Below, piece by piece: positions 7,215 through 12,605 of a stretch of 12,756 nucleotides of DNA; positions within the stretch are counted from its first letter, which is position 1; each line of letters starts with the position of its first letter. Location of the stretch: contig JALWEK010000079.1 in assembly GCA_027014185.1 (NCBI GenBank), positions 1 to 12,756 of the forward strand. Reading direction: 5' to 3'. Source of the DNA: Aquificaceae bacterium. GTDB lineage: Bacteria > Aquificota > Aquificia > Aquificales > Aquificaceae. The notes beneath the pieces were generated by a model. The model worked only from the letters and a program-made list of their open reading frames with translations. It did no database searches and had not been told where the DNA came from. Made by a program: the position numbers and the translations under genes.

Positions 7215-7466
7215 TCATGGTTTCTTCTCTGCTTCCTGTAACTTGGTTATGAGTCCAAGGGCTTCGCAGAAGGAATACCCCCTTGAGATAAGAGCTGTAT
7301 ATATGTCCCTCCTGACCTTTCCAAGTATGGGCATATAGGAGGCTTCGATATAGAGAAGCCTAAAAGCTTCTTTGAGACATTTGACCTCCTTTTCGCTGGC
7401 AGGATGTTGAGAGAACCCTACTGAAGCGAGAACAAGGGCGAGTAGAACCGCTATCGCTTTCTTCAT
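7215..7466 (-). CDS. Small secreted protein with Sec signal peptide
   Basis: 83 residues. The first about 20 form a Sec signal peptide: MKK, a hydrophobic core (AIAVLLALVLASVG) and a likely cleavage near FSQ/HPA. The mature part is charged and helical with only two Cys (C30 and C67), which could form one disulfide in the periplasm. The start is ATG 7466, preceded by AAAGGGGG; a longer frame extends upstream but into the promoter region. It is the first gene of the minus-strand operon behind the promoter at 7501-7529. A TGA/ATG overlap (ATGA at 7218-7215) abuts the next frame. Function unknown; a role in the envelope, such as entry exclusion or conjugation, cannot be shown from sequence. Confidence 0.8.
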   Translation of the reverse strand: MKKAIAVLLALVLASVGFSQHPASEKEVKCLKEAFRLLYIEASYMPILGKVRRDIYTALISRGYSFCEALGLITKLQEAEKKP

Positions 7467-7500
7467 AACACATCCCCCTTTGGAGCATTGCTGTACCAAG

Positions 7501-7529
7501 ATTATACCATATATTGCACAAAATACCAA
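7501..7529 (-). promoter_or_regulatory. Sigma70-type promoter of the minus-strand operon
   Basis: On the minus strand, -35 TTGGTA (7529-7524), a 17-base spacer ending in TGG, then -10 TATAAT (7506-7501). The predicted start is about 7494, 28 bases before ATG 7466. The spacer overlaps the -35 of the divergent + strand promoter. Confidence 0.8.
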
Positions 7530-7544
7530 GCAACTACGTATAAT
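7514..7544 (+). promoter_or_regulatory. Divergent promoter of the 69-residue gene
   Basis: On the + strand, TTGCAC (7514-7519) and TATAAT (7539-7544), 19 bases apart, longer than the usual 17. The -35 sits inside the spacer of the oppositely oriented promoter, so the two probably compete or share a regulator. The string TTGCACAAAAT (7514-7524) recurs at 9551-9561 in the promoter of the gene at 9650. Confidence 0.6.
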
Positions 7545-7556
7545 AAAAAATACAAA

Positions 7557-7572
7557 AACTACTCTGGGAGGT
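7557..7572. repeat. 16-base direct repeat, copy 1
   Basis: AACTACTCTGGGAGGT occurs here and again exactly at 7854-7869. This copy contains the Shine-Dalgarno (GGGAGGT) of the gene starting at 7579. The two copies bracket that gene. Confidence 0.85.
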
Positions 7573-7578
7573 GTAAGC

Positions 7579-7788
7579 ATGGAAATAACTAAGAGAAGGA
7601 ACGGGGTGGTAATAGAGGAAGTAAAGACTGAGGAAGAGTGGGAGAAGGTGAAGGATCTCGTCTTCGCCTTAGAGGAGGAAGGAGGTTTGGAGATTTTCAT
7701 AGGGAAGAGCTGGTGTTTTATAAAAATAAAAGATTGGAGCTGGAGCGTTCAGGAGCTTTATGAGGTTGTAAGAGAAGCTCTTGAATAG
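7579..7788 (+). CDS. Small acidic hypothetical protein
   Basis: 69 residues from ATG 7579, chosen because GGGAGGTG lies about 6 bases upstream; an open frame continues upstream but crosses the promoter. The protein is alpha/beta-like: a strand (NGVVIEEVKT), an acidic helix (EEEWEKVKDLVFALEEEGG), two strands with aromatics (LEIFIGKSWCFIKIKDWSW) and a C-terminal helix (VQELYEVVREALE). It is transcribed divergently from the large operon and converges on the gene at 7856. It resembles small element-borne regulatory or adaptor proteins only in size; no family is recognised. Confidence 0.8.
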   Translation: MEITKRRNGVVIEEVKTEEEWEKVKDLVFALEEEGGLEIFIGKSWCFIKIKDWSWSVQELYEVVREALE

Positions 7789-7855
7789 CTCTGGCCCCTC
7801 CAGCTCTTTCCCTACTCCTTCCTCACTCCCGCTCTTCCCCTCCCCGTTCCGAGAA
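7789..7855. other. Pyrimidine-rich convergent intergenic tract
   Basis: The 67 bases between two convergent genes are almost wholly C and T on the + strand, with very few G. No strong hairpin followed by T run is seen. C-rich, G-poor RNA is the kind of sequence Rho binds, so the transcript of the upstream small gene could be ended by Rho here. It may also be a remnant of minus-strand coding sequence: read past the stop of the downstream gene, the frame gives ten more Glu/Arg/Gly-rich codons before TGA. Confidence 0.4.
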
Positions 7856-7869
7856 CTACTCTGGGAGGT
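7854..7869. repeat. 16-base direct repeat, copy 2
   Basis: This is the second exact copy of AACTACTCTGGGAGGT (first at 7557-7572). Here it overlaps the last codons and stop of the minus-strand gene ending at 7856. The spacing between copies is 297 bases. Confidence 0.85.
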
Positions 7870-8212
7870 TTTCCTCTATCTCACTCACAGCTTCTAGGAC
7901 ATCGGCTTTGGTTCCATATCTCCAGGCTCTGTATCCTTTTCTCAGGAGCTCATCGGGGACGTCCCTTATGCTTTTCCCCTTCTCCTTCAGGATGCTCCTG
8001 AGCAGTCCCCAGAACATCTCTCTCCTCTCCTTTTGCTCTTTCGTGTATCTTGGGGGCTCTTTTCCGAGAAGCCTGAAAACTGCCCTCATCAGAGCATCCC
8101 TATCCCTTACTTTCCTCTTTATCTCTATTCTCACTTCTTCCCCACACCTCCCCACATCCTCCGCTATCCTCTCAAGATGATACTCGCTCTCTACAACTAT
8201 CTTCTCCATCAT
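7856..8212 (-). CDS. Hypothetical helical protein
   Basis: 118 residues from ATG 8212. The start is decided by AGGAGG 5 bases upstream and by a TATAAT box at 8239-8234: an upstream in-frame ATG at 8245 lies before the predicted transcription start and cannot be used. The N-terminal half is beta-like and charged (KIVVESEYHLERIAEDV, then VRIEIKRKVRDRDALM). The C-terminal half is helical and basic (EQKERREMFWGLLRSILKEKG, then DVPDELLRKGYRAWRYGT), which could bind DNA. It lies downstream of the partition genes but has its own promoter. No family is recognised. Confidence 0.82.
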   Translation of the reverse strand: MMEKIVVESEYHLERIAEDVGRCGEEVRIEIKRKVRDRDALMRAVFRLLGKEPPRYTKEQKERREMFWGLLRSILKEKGKSIRDVPDELLRKGYRAWRYGTKADVLEAVSEIEENLPE

Positions 8213-8227
8213 TTCTGCCTCCTGTGC

Positions 8228-8262
8228 GGTATAATTATACCACAACAGGAGGAAAAAATCAA
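8228..8262 (-). promoter_or_regulatory. Sigma70-type promoter with palindromic -10 operator
   Basis: On the minus strand, TTGATT (8262-8257), a 17-base spacer ending in TGTGG, and TATAAT (8239-8234). The -10 lies within the perfect 14-base palindrome GGTATAATTATACC (8228-8241), which also occurs at 12607-12620. The predicted start is near 8227, 15 bases before ATG 8212. Confidence 0.82.
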
Positions 8263-8272
8263 TAGTTCTGCG

Positions 8273-8551
8273 TCAAACATCCCAGCTGTCGAGATCAGGT
8301 TCCGGAGCAGAGAAAGATCCGTTGTCGTTTTTAGGAGAAGAAGGGGGGGAGTTGTCCGAACTCGAAAGCCCTTTCAGGGAAAAGAGCTTCCACACTTCTT
8401 CAAGTTGATGCCTGCCCACCTGTTCGTAGAGGTTCAGAAGGTAAACCATAAATTGGTTGTCTCCCATCCCTTCCGGTTTCAGAGCTTTATACTTCTCATA
8501 CACTTCTTTCCTGAGCCATATCCTTACACCGGTATCCTTTTTAACCCCCAT
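8273..8551 (-). CDS. ParR-like ribbon-helix-helix partition adaptor
   Basis: 92 residues. The N-terminal half fits a ribbon-helix-helix DNA-binding fold: a strand (TGVRIWLRKEV) followed by helices (EKYKALKP, then NQFMVYLLNLYEQVGRHQLEEVWKLF). The last about 30 residues are Ser/Pro/Asp-rich and probably disordered (SDNSPPSSPKNDNG, ending DLDSWDV), as in ParR proteins, whose C-terminal tail contacts the ParM filament. The gene overlaps the end of the actin-like gene by 28 bases, the usual parM-parR order. GGAGGG lies about 10 bases upstream. The assignment rests mainly on position, size and N-terminal pattern. It would bind the centromere and couple it to the filament. Confidence 0.72.
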   Translation of the reverse strand: MGVKKDTGVRIWLRKEVYEKYKALKPEGMGDNQFMVYLLNLYEQVGRHQLEEVWKLFSLKGLSSSDNSPPSSPKNDNGSFSAPEPDLDSWDV

Positions 8552-9465
8552 CTGTAAAAACCCTCCGCATTAGCAAACTCATCAAGCTTAACAATCGGTA
8601 TCTTTCTATCCGCAAACTTCACTTCCACGTCGAAGATGTAAGACCCTCCTCCCATCACAAGAACGTTTTCGTATCTATACACGTTGTTTCTGAAAGCTCT
8701 CACTACCTCGTCTATCACAGCGTCCACGTAAAGGTTCCTCGCTTCCCTGACCTCCTTTGTCAAGTTTATGTCCCTGAACTTTCCTTCAACTGCTATTCTT
8801 TCAAGCAACCGGTAATCTTCTATCCTTTCCCGTAGTTTCCTGTAAATAGCTTCCGAAAGAAACTCAAGGAAAAGCTTTACCCCTTTCTCGAAACTCTTCG
8901 CAGTGCTCACCTCCGGAACCACATCCTGTTTCGCATAATCAAAGAGGAACTCCATAGCGTCAAGGGTGTAGAATCCTATATCTATTGCAAGCATTTCCCT
9001 TCTCTCTCTCTGCTTGAGGTAGTGGTAAAGGGCGCCTCCCCACGTCTGCATCCTTACATCCACATCCTCCACCACAACCTCCACCTCCCTTCCTTTAACC
9101 CTGAACTTGAACTTCCCCCTAAGGGCTTCCCTGAGAGCTTCTCTGTTTTCCTTCGTGGCATAAGCAGGAGGAAGTCCCGTTACAACATAAAGCGGGGCGT
9201 GGGAAAACATAGCAAGCGTGTAAAGATAGAGCACCTTGAACTCGGGGGAGAAGTAAAACTCCCTTCCCTGGACAGCTTTCCCTCTTCTGAAAAGCCTGTA
9301 AGTTTTCCCTCCCACCTCTACCATCACATCTTCCTCGGTTTCCCTCCCCGAAGGGGAGTAAGGCTCAACCATCGTTGGAAACTTCTTCCTAACAGGTTGT
9401 TCTCCCACCTGCGTCCTTACCTTGAACCATCCCTGACCCGCATCCAGACCTACCACCTTCATCAT
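8524..9465 (-). CDS. ParM/Alp-like actin ATPase, plasmid segregation
   Basis: 313 residues with the actin/Hsp70-fold nucleotide motifs: phosphate 1 VVGLDAGQGWFKV (D8), the TGLPP turn (96-100), phosphate 2 LAIDIGFYTLDAMEF (D162), the adenosine motif VLVMGGGSYIF (GGG 272-274) and the C-terminal ANAEGFYRWG (298-307) typical of ParM/StbA and bacterial Alp proteins. These polymerise with ATP and push plasmid copies apart. It is followed by a ParR-like gene, with a 28-base overlap. The start at 9465 is exactly at the predicted transcription start (7 bases after the -10), so the mRNA is probably leaderless; a second ATG follows at 9462. The protein is slightly shorter than R1 ParM (about 320 residues). 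Confidence 0.93.
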   Translation of the reverse strand: MMKVVGLDAGQGWFKVRTQVGEQPVRKKFPTMVEPYSPSGRETEEDVMVEVGGKTYRLFRRGKAVQGREFYFSPEFKVLYLYTLAMFSHAPLYVVTGLPPAYATKENREALREALRGKFKFRVKGREVEVVVEDVDVRMQTWGGALYHYLKQRERREMLAIDIGFYTLDAMEFLFDYAKQDVVPEVSTAKSFEKGVKLFLEFLSEAIYRKLRERIEDYRLLERIAVEGKFRDINLTKEVREARNLYVDAVIDEVVRAFRNNVYRYENVLVMGGGSYIFDVEVKFADRKIPIVKLDEFANAEGFYRWGLKRIPV

Positions 9466-9471
9466 ACCTTA

Positions 9472-9500
9472 ATTATACCACACTACTAAGGAATACGCAA
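9472..9500 (-). promoter_or_regulatory. Sigma70-type promoter of the ParM-like gene
   Basis: On the minus strand, TTGCGT (9500-9495), a 17-base spacer ending in TGTGG, and TATAAT (9477-9472). The +1 position is predicted at 9465, the A of the ATG. The spacer end matches the promoters at 8228-8262 and 12613-12641. Confidence 0.85.
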
Positions 9501-9648
9501 GACTACTTCCAGTTTTCTGGCACTTAAGAACCAGACTTCTTACAGAATACTTGCACAAAATTTACAAAAACTGTAAAATTTTTAAGTAGTGGTTTAAGTA
9601 TAGTATGAGTTGGCGTAGTTAGTATGAAGACTTGAGGAGGTGAGTAGT
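9480..9648. repeat. Cluster of short AAGTAGT-like repeats, candidate parC centromere
   Basis: The 184-base region upstream of the ParM-like gene carries several near-copies of one heptamer in both orientations: ACTACTA (9482-9488), ACTACTT (9502-9508), AATACTT (9546-9552), AAGTAGT (9584-9590), AAGTATAGT (9596-9604), and AGTATGA twice (9602-9608 and around 9621). It also holds an inverted repeat CCAG-TTTT-CTGG (9509-9520). ParMR centromeres are short direct repeats upstream of parM, so a centromere here is plausible. The repeats are short and degenerate. Confidence 0.45.
9551..9579 (+). promoter_or_regulatory. Promoter with overlapping inverted repeat, for the 227-residue gene
   Basis: On the + strand, TTGCAC (9551-9556), a 17-base spacer, and TAAAAT (9574-9579). 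The inverted repeat TTTACA-AAAAC-TGTAAA (9561-9577) fills the spacer and covers most of the -10, a typical operator position. The predicted start is near 9586. TTGCACAAAAT and TACAAAAACT are shared with the region upstream of the gene at 7579. Confidence 0.7.
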
Positions 9649-9649
9649 C

Positions 9650-10333
9650 ATGGTCATCGAAGAGGACAACAGGAAAGCCAGGGAGAAGCTTAAGTTTGCG
9701 AGGGAAATATACGACATGGCACGCTTGAGTGCTCCCAAGTTTCTGGTCCCCCCGCAGTCGATCTTTAAGATGGTTTCCTCAGAGGAAGAGCTATATCAGC
9801 TTGTCAGCCTGCTCTATGGGAAAGAAGCTGGAGAGCTGGTCAGGAAATGGATAGAAAGGGGGACCTTCGCCAAACCTCTCTGTCAAGAAGGCAGGGTGTG
9901 GAAGGAATGCTCATATAGATCCCTAAGAAACCTGATAGAACAAGAGCTTGCTGAGTGGAGACCTAAGCTCGAGAAGTTTCTAAAAGAGAAAGGAGACGAG
10001 ATCTCTCCTCTTGCAAAAGAAGTAATAAAAGAAGTAATGGAAAAGAAAAAGGTGGGTGAAGGAGAGCTGAGAAGAGTTCTCAGACTGACTGGAAGCGTGG
10101 GAGCAAAAAAATCTCTCGTTTACGCTATCGTTCCTCTTGCGCTCATGTCGCTGATCGACAAAGGAAAGATAAAAGGGGAAGGAGTCGAACAGTTCAGAAC
10201 CTTTGCGGAACGTTATTACAAGGACATCCTGGAACGTATGTATTTCCCCGACATCATTAGAGAAGTTCTCGGCATCAGTTCGCTGGAGTCAGATGGTAAT
10301 AAGAACCCAACAGCGGGGAAAAATGAAGGGTAA
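9650..10333 (+). CDS. Hypothetical protein, possibly DNA-binding
   Basis: 227 residues from ATG 9650, with GAGGAGGTGA upstream. It is mostly helical and charged. The N-terminal half includes a Pro-rich turn (APKFLVPPQSIF) and a two-Cys region (KPLCQEGRVWKECSYR). The section about 120-180 (LAKEVIKEVMEKKKVGEGELRRVL, then LVYAIVPLALMSLIDKGKIKGEG) resembles a winged-helix-like helix and hairpin pattern, but I cannot name a family. The Gly/Asn-rich tail is likely disordered. It is divergent from the ParM-like gene behind its own operator-bearing promoter, so it could be an auto-regulated replication or partition protein of the element; that is inference from position. Its last 59 bases overlap the convergent gene at 10275. 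Confidence 0.85.
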   Translation: MVIEEDNRKAREKLKFAREIYDMARLSAPKFLVPPQSIFKMVSSEEELYQLVSLLYGKEAGELVRKWIERGTFAKPLCQEGRVWKECSYRSLRNLIEQELAEWRPKLEKFLKEKGDEISPLAKEVIKEVMEKKKVGEGELRRVLRLTGSVGAKKSLVYAIVPLALMSLIDKGKIKGEGVEQFRTFAERYYKDILERMYFPDIIREVLGISSLESDGNKNPTAGKNEG

Positions 10334-10703
10334 GTGCATACGTCTCTCCCCGAAGGGTCAGGTACCACACGTCGCCCTGCCTAATGGCAGAACAGTATGC
10401 GAGAAGGGCTTCAAGACAACGGTCGAGGAGGGCTTTCTCCACAAGAACCTGTCTGTCACCCCACGACTCCCATCCCTGTTCGAAAAGAGCATTAGAGGTT
10501 TCGTCACCAAACCGTTCGGCGAAAGCATCCAGCAAACCTATGAAGCGTTCTGCGTCATCGGGAGAACGGAAGGAAAGGAGTACAGAGGGGTTCCGTTCAC
10601 CGGAAAGTTTCCAGCAAAAATAGTATTTGGAGAGACCGGGAATCCTGTTAAGGGTCCAGAAAAACAGGTTCTCAGCATAGAACGCTTCAGGATGTTTCTC
10701 CAT
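10275..10703 (-). CDS. Hypothetical protein, divergent from the repressor
   Basis: 142 residues from ATG 10703, chosen because AAGGAGGG lies 8 bases upstream and a TATAAT box (10731-10726) gives a start near 10719. An open frame extends upstream to 10841 but crosses the promoter. The protein has aromatic-rich segments (ENLFFWTLNRIPGLSKYYFCW), an acidic helix (DDAERFIGLLDAFAERFGDE) and a beta-like C-terminus (VWYLTLRGETYALTLHFSPLLGSYYH). No motif is recognised. It sits head to head with the LexA/CI-like repressor gene, the position taken by genes under direct repressor control in phages and integrative elements. The last 59 bases overlap the convergent gene. Confidence 0.8.
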   Translation of the reverse strand: MEKHPEAFYAENLFFWTLNRIPGLSKYYFCWKLSGERNPSVLLSFRSPDDAERFIGLLDAFAERFGDETSNALFEQGWESWGDRQVLVEKALLDRCLEALLAYCSAIRQGDVWYLTLRGETYALTLHFSPLLGSYYHLTPAN

Positions 10704-10788
10704 GGTTCTTTCCCTCCTTACTTCTATTATACACTCTATTTCGGGAAAAAGCGAAAAATTTCCTACTTTCCTGCAAGGAGTTTGGGAT
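10704..10788. promoter_or_regulatory. Divergent control region between the unknown gene and the repressor gene
   Basis: 85 bases hold a minus-strand -10 TATAAT (10731-10726) with only a weak -35, while on the + strand the possible -10 boxes TATTAT (10725-10730) and TATACA (10728-10733) overlap it. The following A-rich stretch (10743-10760) contains GGGAAAAAGCG and AAATTTCC, a loose inverted repeat of GGAAA/TTTCC, a candidate operator for the repressor. GCAAGGAG (10773-10780) is the repressor's ribosome binding site. No canonical LexA box was seen. Confidence 0.55.
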
Positions 10789-11436
10789 ATGAAAGCAAGT
10801 AAACAAGAAAATTTTGGTGAAAAGCTGAAAAGGATACGCAAAAGTTTAAGATTGACACAGAAGGAAATGGCTTATTTGCTTAACCGTTCTGAGAGAACCA
10901 TTCAGTACTGGGAGAGCGGAAAGGTTCGACCTCCGAAGGATGTTCTGGAGAAGATAGAGCGGATACTTTCCCCCTTTATCCCGAACTGGACAAACTGGAC
11001 GTTGGAGCCAAGCCTCCATTTTATCCCTTCGTCCTCTTTACGAGCCCATATCAGGAGGGTGCTGTCCAGAGTGCCCGCTGGCTATCCTTCTTTTGCTCCT
11101 TCCCCAGTGGATATAGAAGAGTCCATTTTCTTGCCTCATGAATATGAGGGAACTTTCCTCGTTCGGATAGAAGGAGACTCGATGAGCCCGCTCCTGAAAG
11201 ACCAAGAATATGCAGTGGTCCAACCCGTTTACTTTGCTTCTCCTAAAGACCTGGAAGGGAAGGTAGTAGTGGCTTCAGTAGAAGGTGGCGATTACACCAT
11301 CAAAAGACTGGTTAAAAAGGGGAAGCGATATTACCTCGTGCCTGAAAACCCGGACTACGACCCAATCCCCGTTACTCCTGAAACACGCATCATCGGCGTG
11401 GTCAAGGAAGCTGTCAGCATACGAAAGATCACTTAG
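10789..11436 (+). CDS. LexA/CI-like repressor, XRE HTH plus S24 peptidase
   Basis: 215 residues from ATG 10789 (GCAAGGAG 8 bases upstream; an open frame from 10702 is only a shadow extension). The XRE helix-turn-helix is about 9-60 (LRLTQKEMAYLLNRSERTIQYWESGK). The S24 self-cleaving domain has Ser131 in EGDSMSPLL and Lys172 in DYTIKRL, the Ser-Lys dyad, and an Ala97-Gly98 pair (VPAGYPS) that fits the cleavage site. It should repress genes of the element and be inactivated by RecA-stimulated autocleavage after DNA damage. An XRE-ImmA peptidase is encoded at 3244, so cleavage by a partner protease is another possibility. The gene is divergent from the unknown gene at 10275 and its stop overlaps the stop of the convergent lipoprotein gene. 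Confidence 0.93.
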   Translation: MKASKQENFGEKLKRIRKSLRLTQKEMAYLLNRSERTIQYWESGKVRPPKDVLEKIERILSPFIPNWTNWTLEPSLHFIPSSSLRAHIRRVLSRVPAGYPSFAPSPVDIEESIFLPHEYEGTFLVRIEGDSMSPLLKDQEYAVVQPVYFASPKDLEGKVVVASVEGGDYTIKRLVKKGKRYYLVPENPDYDPIPVTPETRIIGVVKEAVSIRKIT

Positions 11437-12587
11437 TATCCCGCAAGGTCAAAGGTGAAGTAGTTACTCACTACAAGGGTTCTACCCAAGGTAGTGGTCA
11501 GTTCGGTGTAGCACTTCACGGTAAAAGGATAGGTTCCCCCATCCTCGCAGTATAGCCTGTTGTAGGAGCGAACGCTCTCTCCTGGACCGAGCGAAGGAAC
11601 CTCAAAATAAAGCCCTGCACACCTGCCCACGAAGAAATACTTCCCCGTTCTTTCGTCAAGGGCAGAGAAGCAGTAAAAGAATGACTCGTTATACAAGTCA
11701 TAGTGAAGCTTGAGGGCAAACTTGCCAGAGTGGAACCTGAAACAGGGAAAGGAAGTGTTATCGGTAGCTATGCAGGAGTCGTTGCTCGGACAGGCAACAG
11801 TATCTCCCGTACCACAGACAGGAGAAACAGGAGGAAAGGAACTTTCCTCGTTCGCCTTAAAGCTCACACCATGAACAGGAGAGGAGGTATCAGGTAAAGA
11901 AGAAAAATATTCCCCGAAACTAATCCACCTTTCTTGAAGCCTTTTTTCCATAAGAGCATCCATAAGAACCTCTTTAACAGAGTCCGGAGGAAGCCCGAGG
12001 TTTGCCTTCACCTGAGACATAAAGCTTTCGTGGTCAAGAGAAGAAAGAATCGGGGGATAGGAAGAAAAACCAGCGTATTGAGACAGGATGTCCATCCTGC
12101 GTTCTGCCTCTCCTCCGCTTGTAAGGTCACTTCCCCACCAAGGGTATGGATAGGAAGCGAGGGTCGTTATGGGGTCAAGGCTCACGGTATCTCCTCCGAA
12201 GTAGGAGGAGCTAAAGCCCAAACTTTCTCTGACTATCCACAAAGCTCCGAGAAAATCTCTATCGCTAAAACTCAAGCACCCGCTTGAAGGATCTCCCAGA
12301 ACCTCAAAATACCTGTAAACCTTGAAGTATCCATCTTCTACACACGTGGGGGGATAGCTCAGGTAATCGGAAGGAACATCAAGAACCTCCACAGCTCCGG
12401 TTGCTCTATTCCTGTAAACACACCTCGCAACCAGCTCAAAATCGTAAACGACATCACCGCAAGGAACAGAACGCTCCGAGGTGTGAAAGAAAATACCGAG
12501 TTCTGGATAGAATGCTCCTCCGCTTCTTCCTCCACCACCTCCTCCGCAGGAAAACAGGACAGCGAGTAAAACCGCTATCCACCACAT
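11433..12587 (-). CDS. Cysteine-rich surface lipoprotein, hypothetical
   Basis: 384 residues. The N-terminus is a lipoprotein signal peptide: a hydrophobic core WWIAVLLAVLFS with lipobox LFSC, so C14 would be lipidated. A poly-Gly linker follows (residues 15-20). The mature protein has twelve more Cys (C43, 56, 82, 104, 258, 266, 272, 282, 306, 323, 347, 359), an even number fitting six disulfides outside the cytoplasm, and is rich in Ser, Tyr, Phe and Gly, with a CGTGDTVAC-type segment near 258-266. The promoter lies 19 bases upstream of ATG 12587. Function is unknown; an adhesin, exclusion or conjugation/virion surface role is possible. Its stop overlaps that of the convergent repressor gene by 4 bases. 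Confidence 0.85.
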   Translation of the reverse strand: MWWIAVLLAVLFSCGGGGGGRSGGAFYPELGIFFHTSERSVPCGDVVYDFELVARCVYRNRATGAVEVLDVPSDYLSYPPTCVEDGYFKVYRYFEVLGDPSSGCLSFSDRDFLGALWIVRESLGFSSSYFGGDTVSLDPITTLASYPYPWWGSDLTSGGEAERRMDILSQYAGFSSYPPILSSLDHESFMSQVKANLGLPPDSVKEVLMDALMEKRLQERWISFGEYFSSLPDTSSPVHGVSFKANEESSFPPVSPVCGTGDTVACPSNDSCIATDNTSFPCFRFHSGKFALKLHYDLYNESFFYCFSALDERTGKYFFVGRCAGLYFEVPSLGPGESVRSYNRLYCEDGGTYPFTVKCYTELTTTLGRTLVVSNYFTFDLAGY

Positions 12588-12605
12588 CCTTTAAACCCCC
12601 ATATT

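Noticed and set aside
7467..7700. Upstream extension of the small secreted protein frame.
   Set aside because: It crosses the promoter and would hide the signal peptide; the ATG at 7466 has a ribosome binding site and begins a typical Sec signal.
8213..8245. Upstream ATG at 8245 for the 118-residue protein.
   Set aside because: It lies before the predicted transcription start and overlaps the -10 box; ATG 8212 has AGGAGG at good spacing.
9022..9489. Open frame of 155 residues on the + strand.
   Set aside because: It is antisense to the ParM-like gene, His/Pro/Ser-rich and crosses its promoter.
9509..9520. CCAG-TTTT-CTGG hairpin.
   Set aside because: Four-base stem and no T run; too weak for a terminator, so kept only as part of the repeat region.
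10203..10802. Open frame of 199 residues on the + strand.
   Set aside because: It starts inside the 227-residue gene, is antisense to the gene at 10275 and crosses a divergent promoter region.
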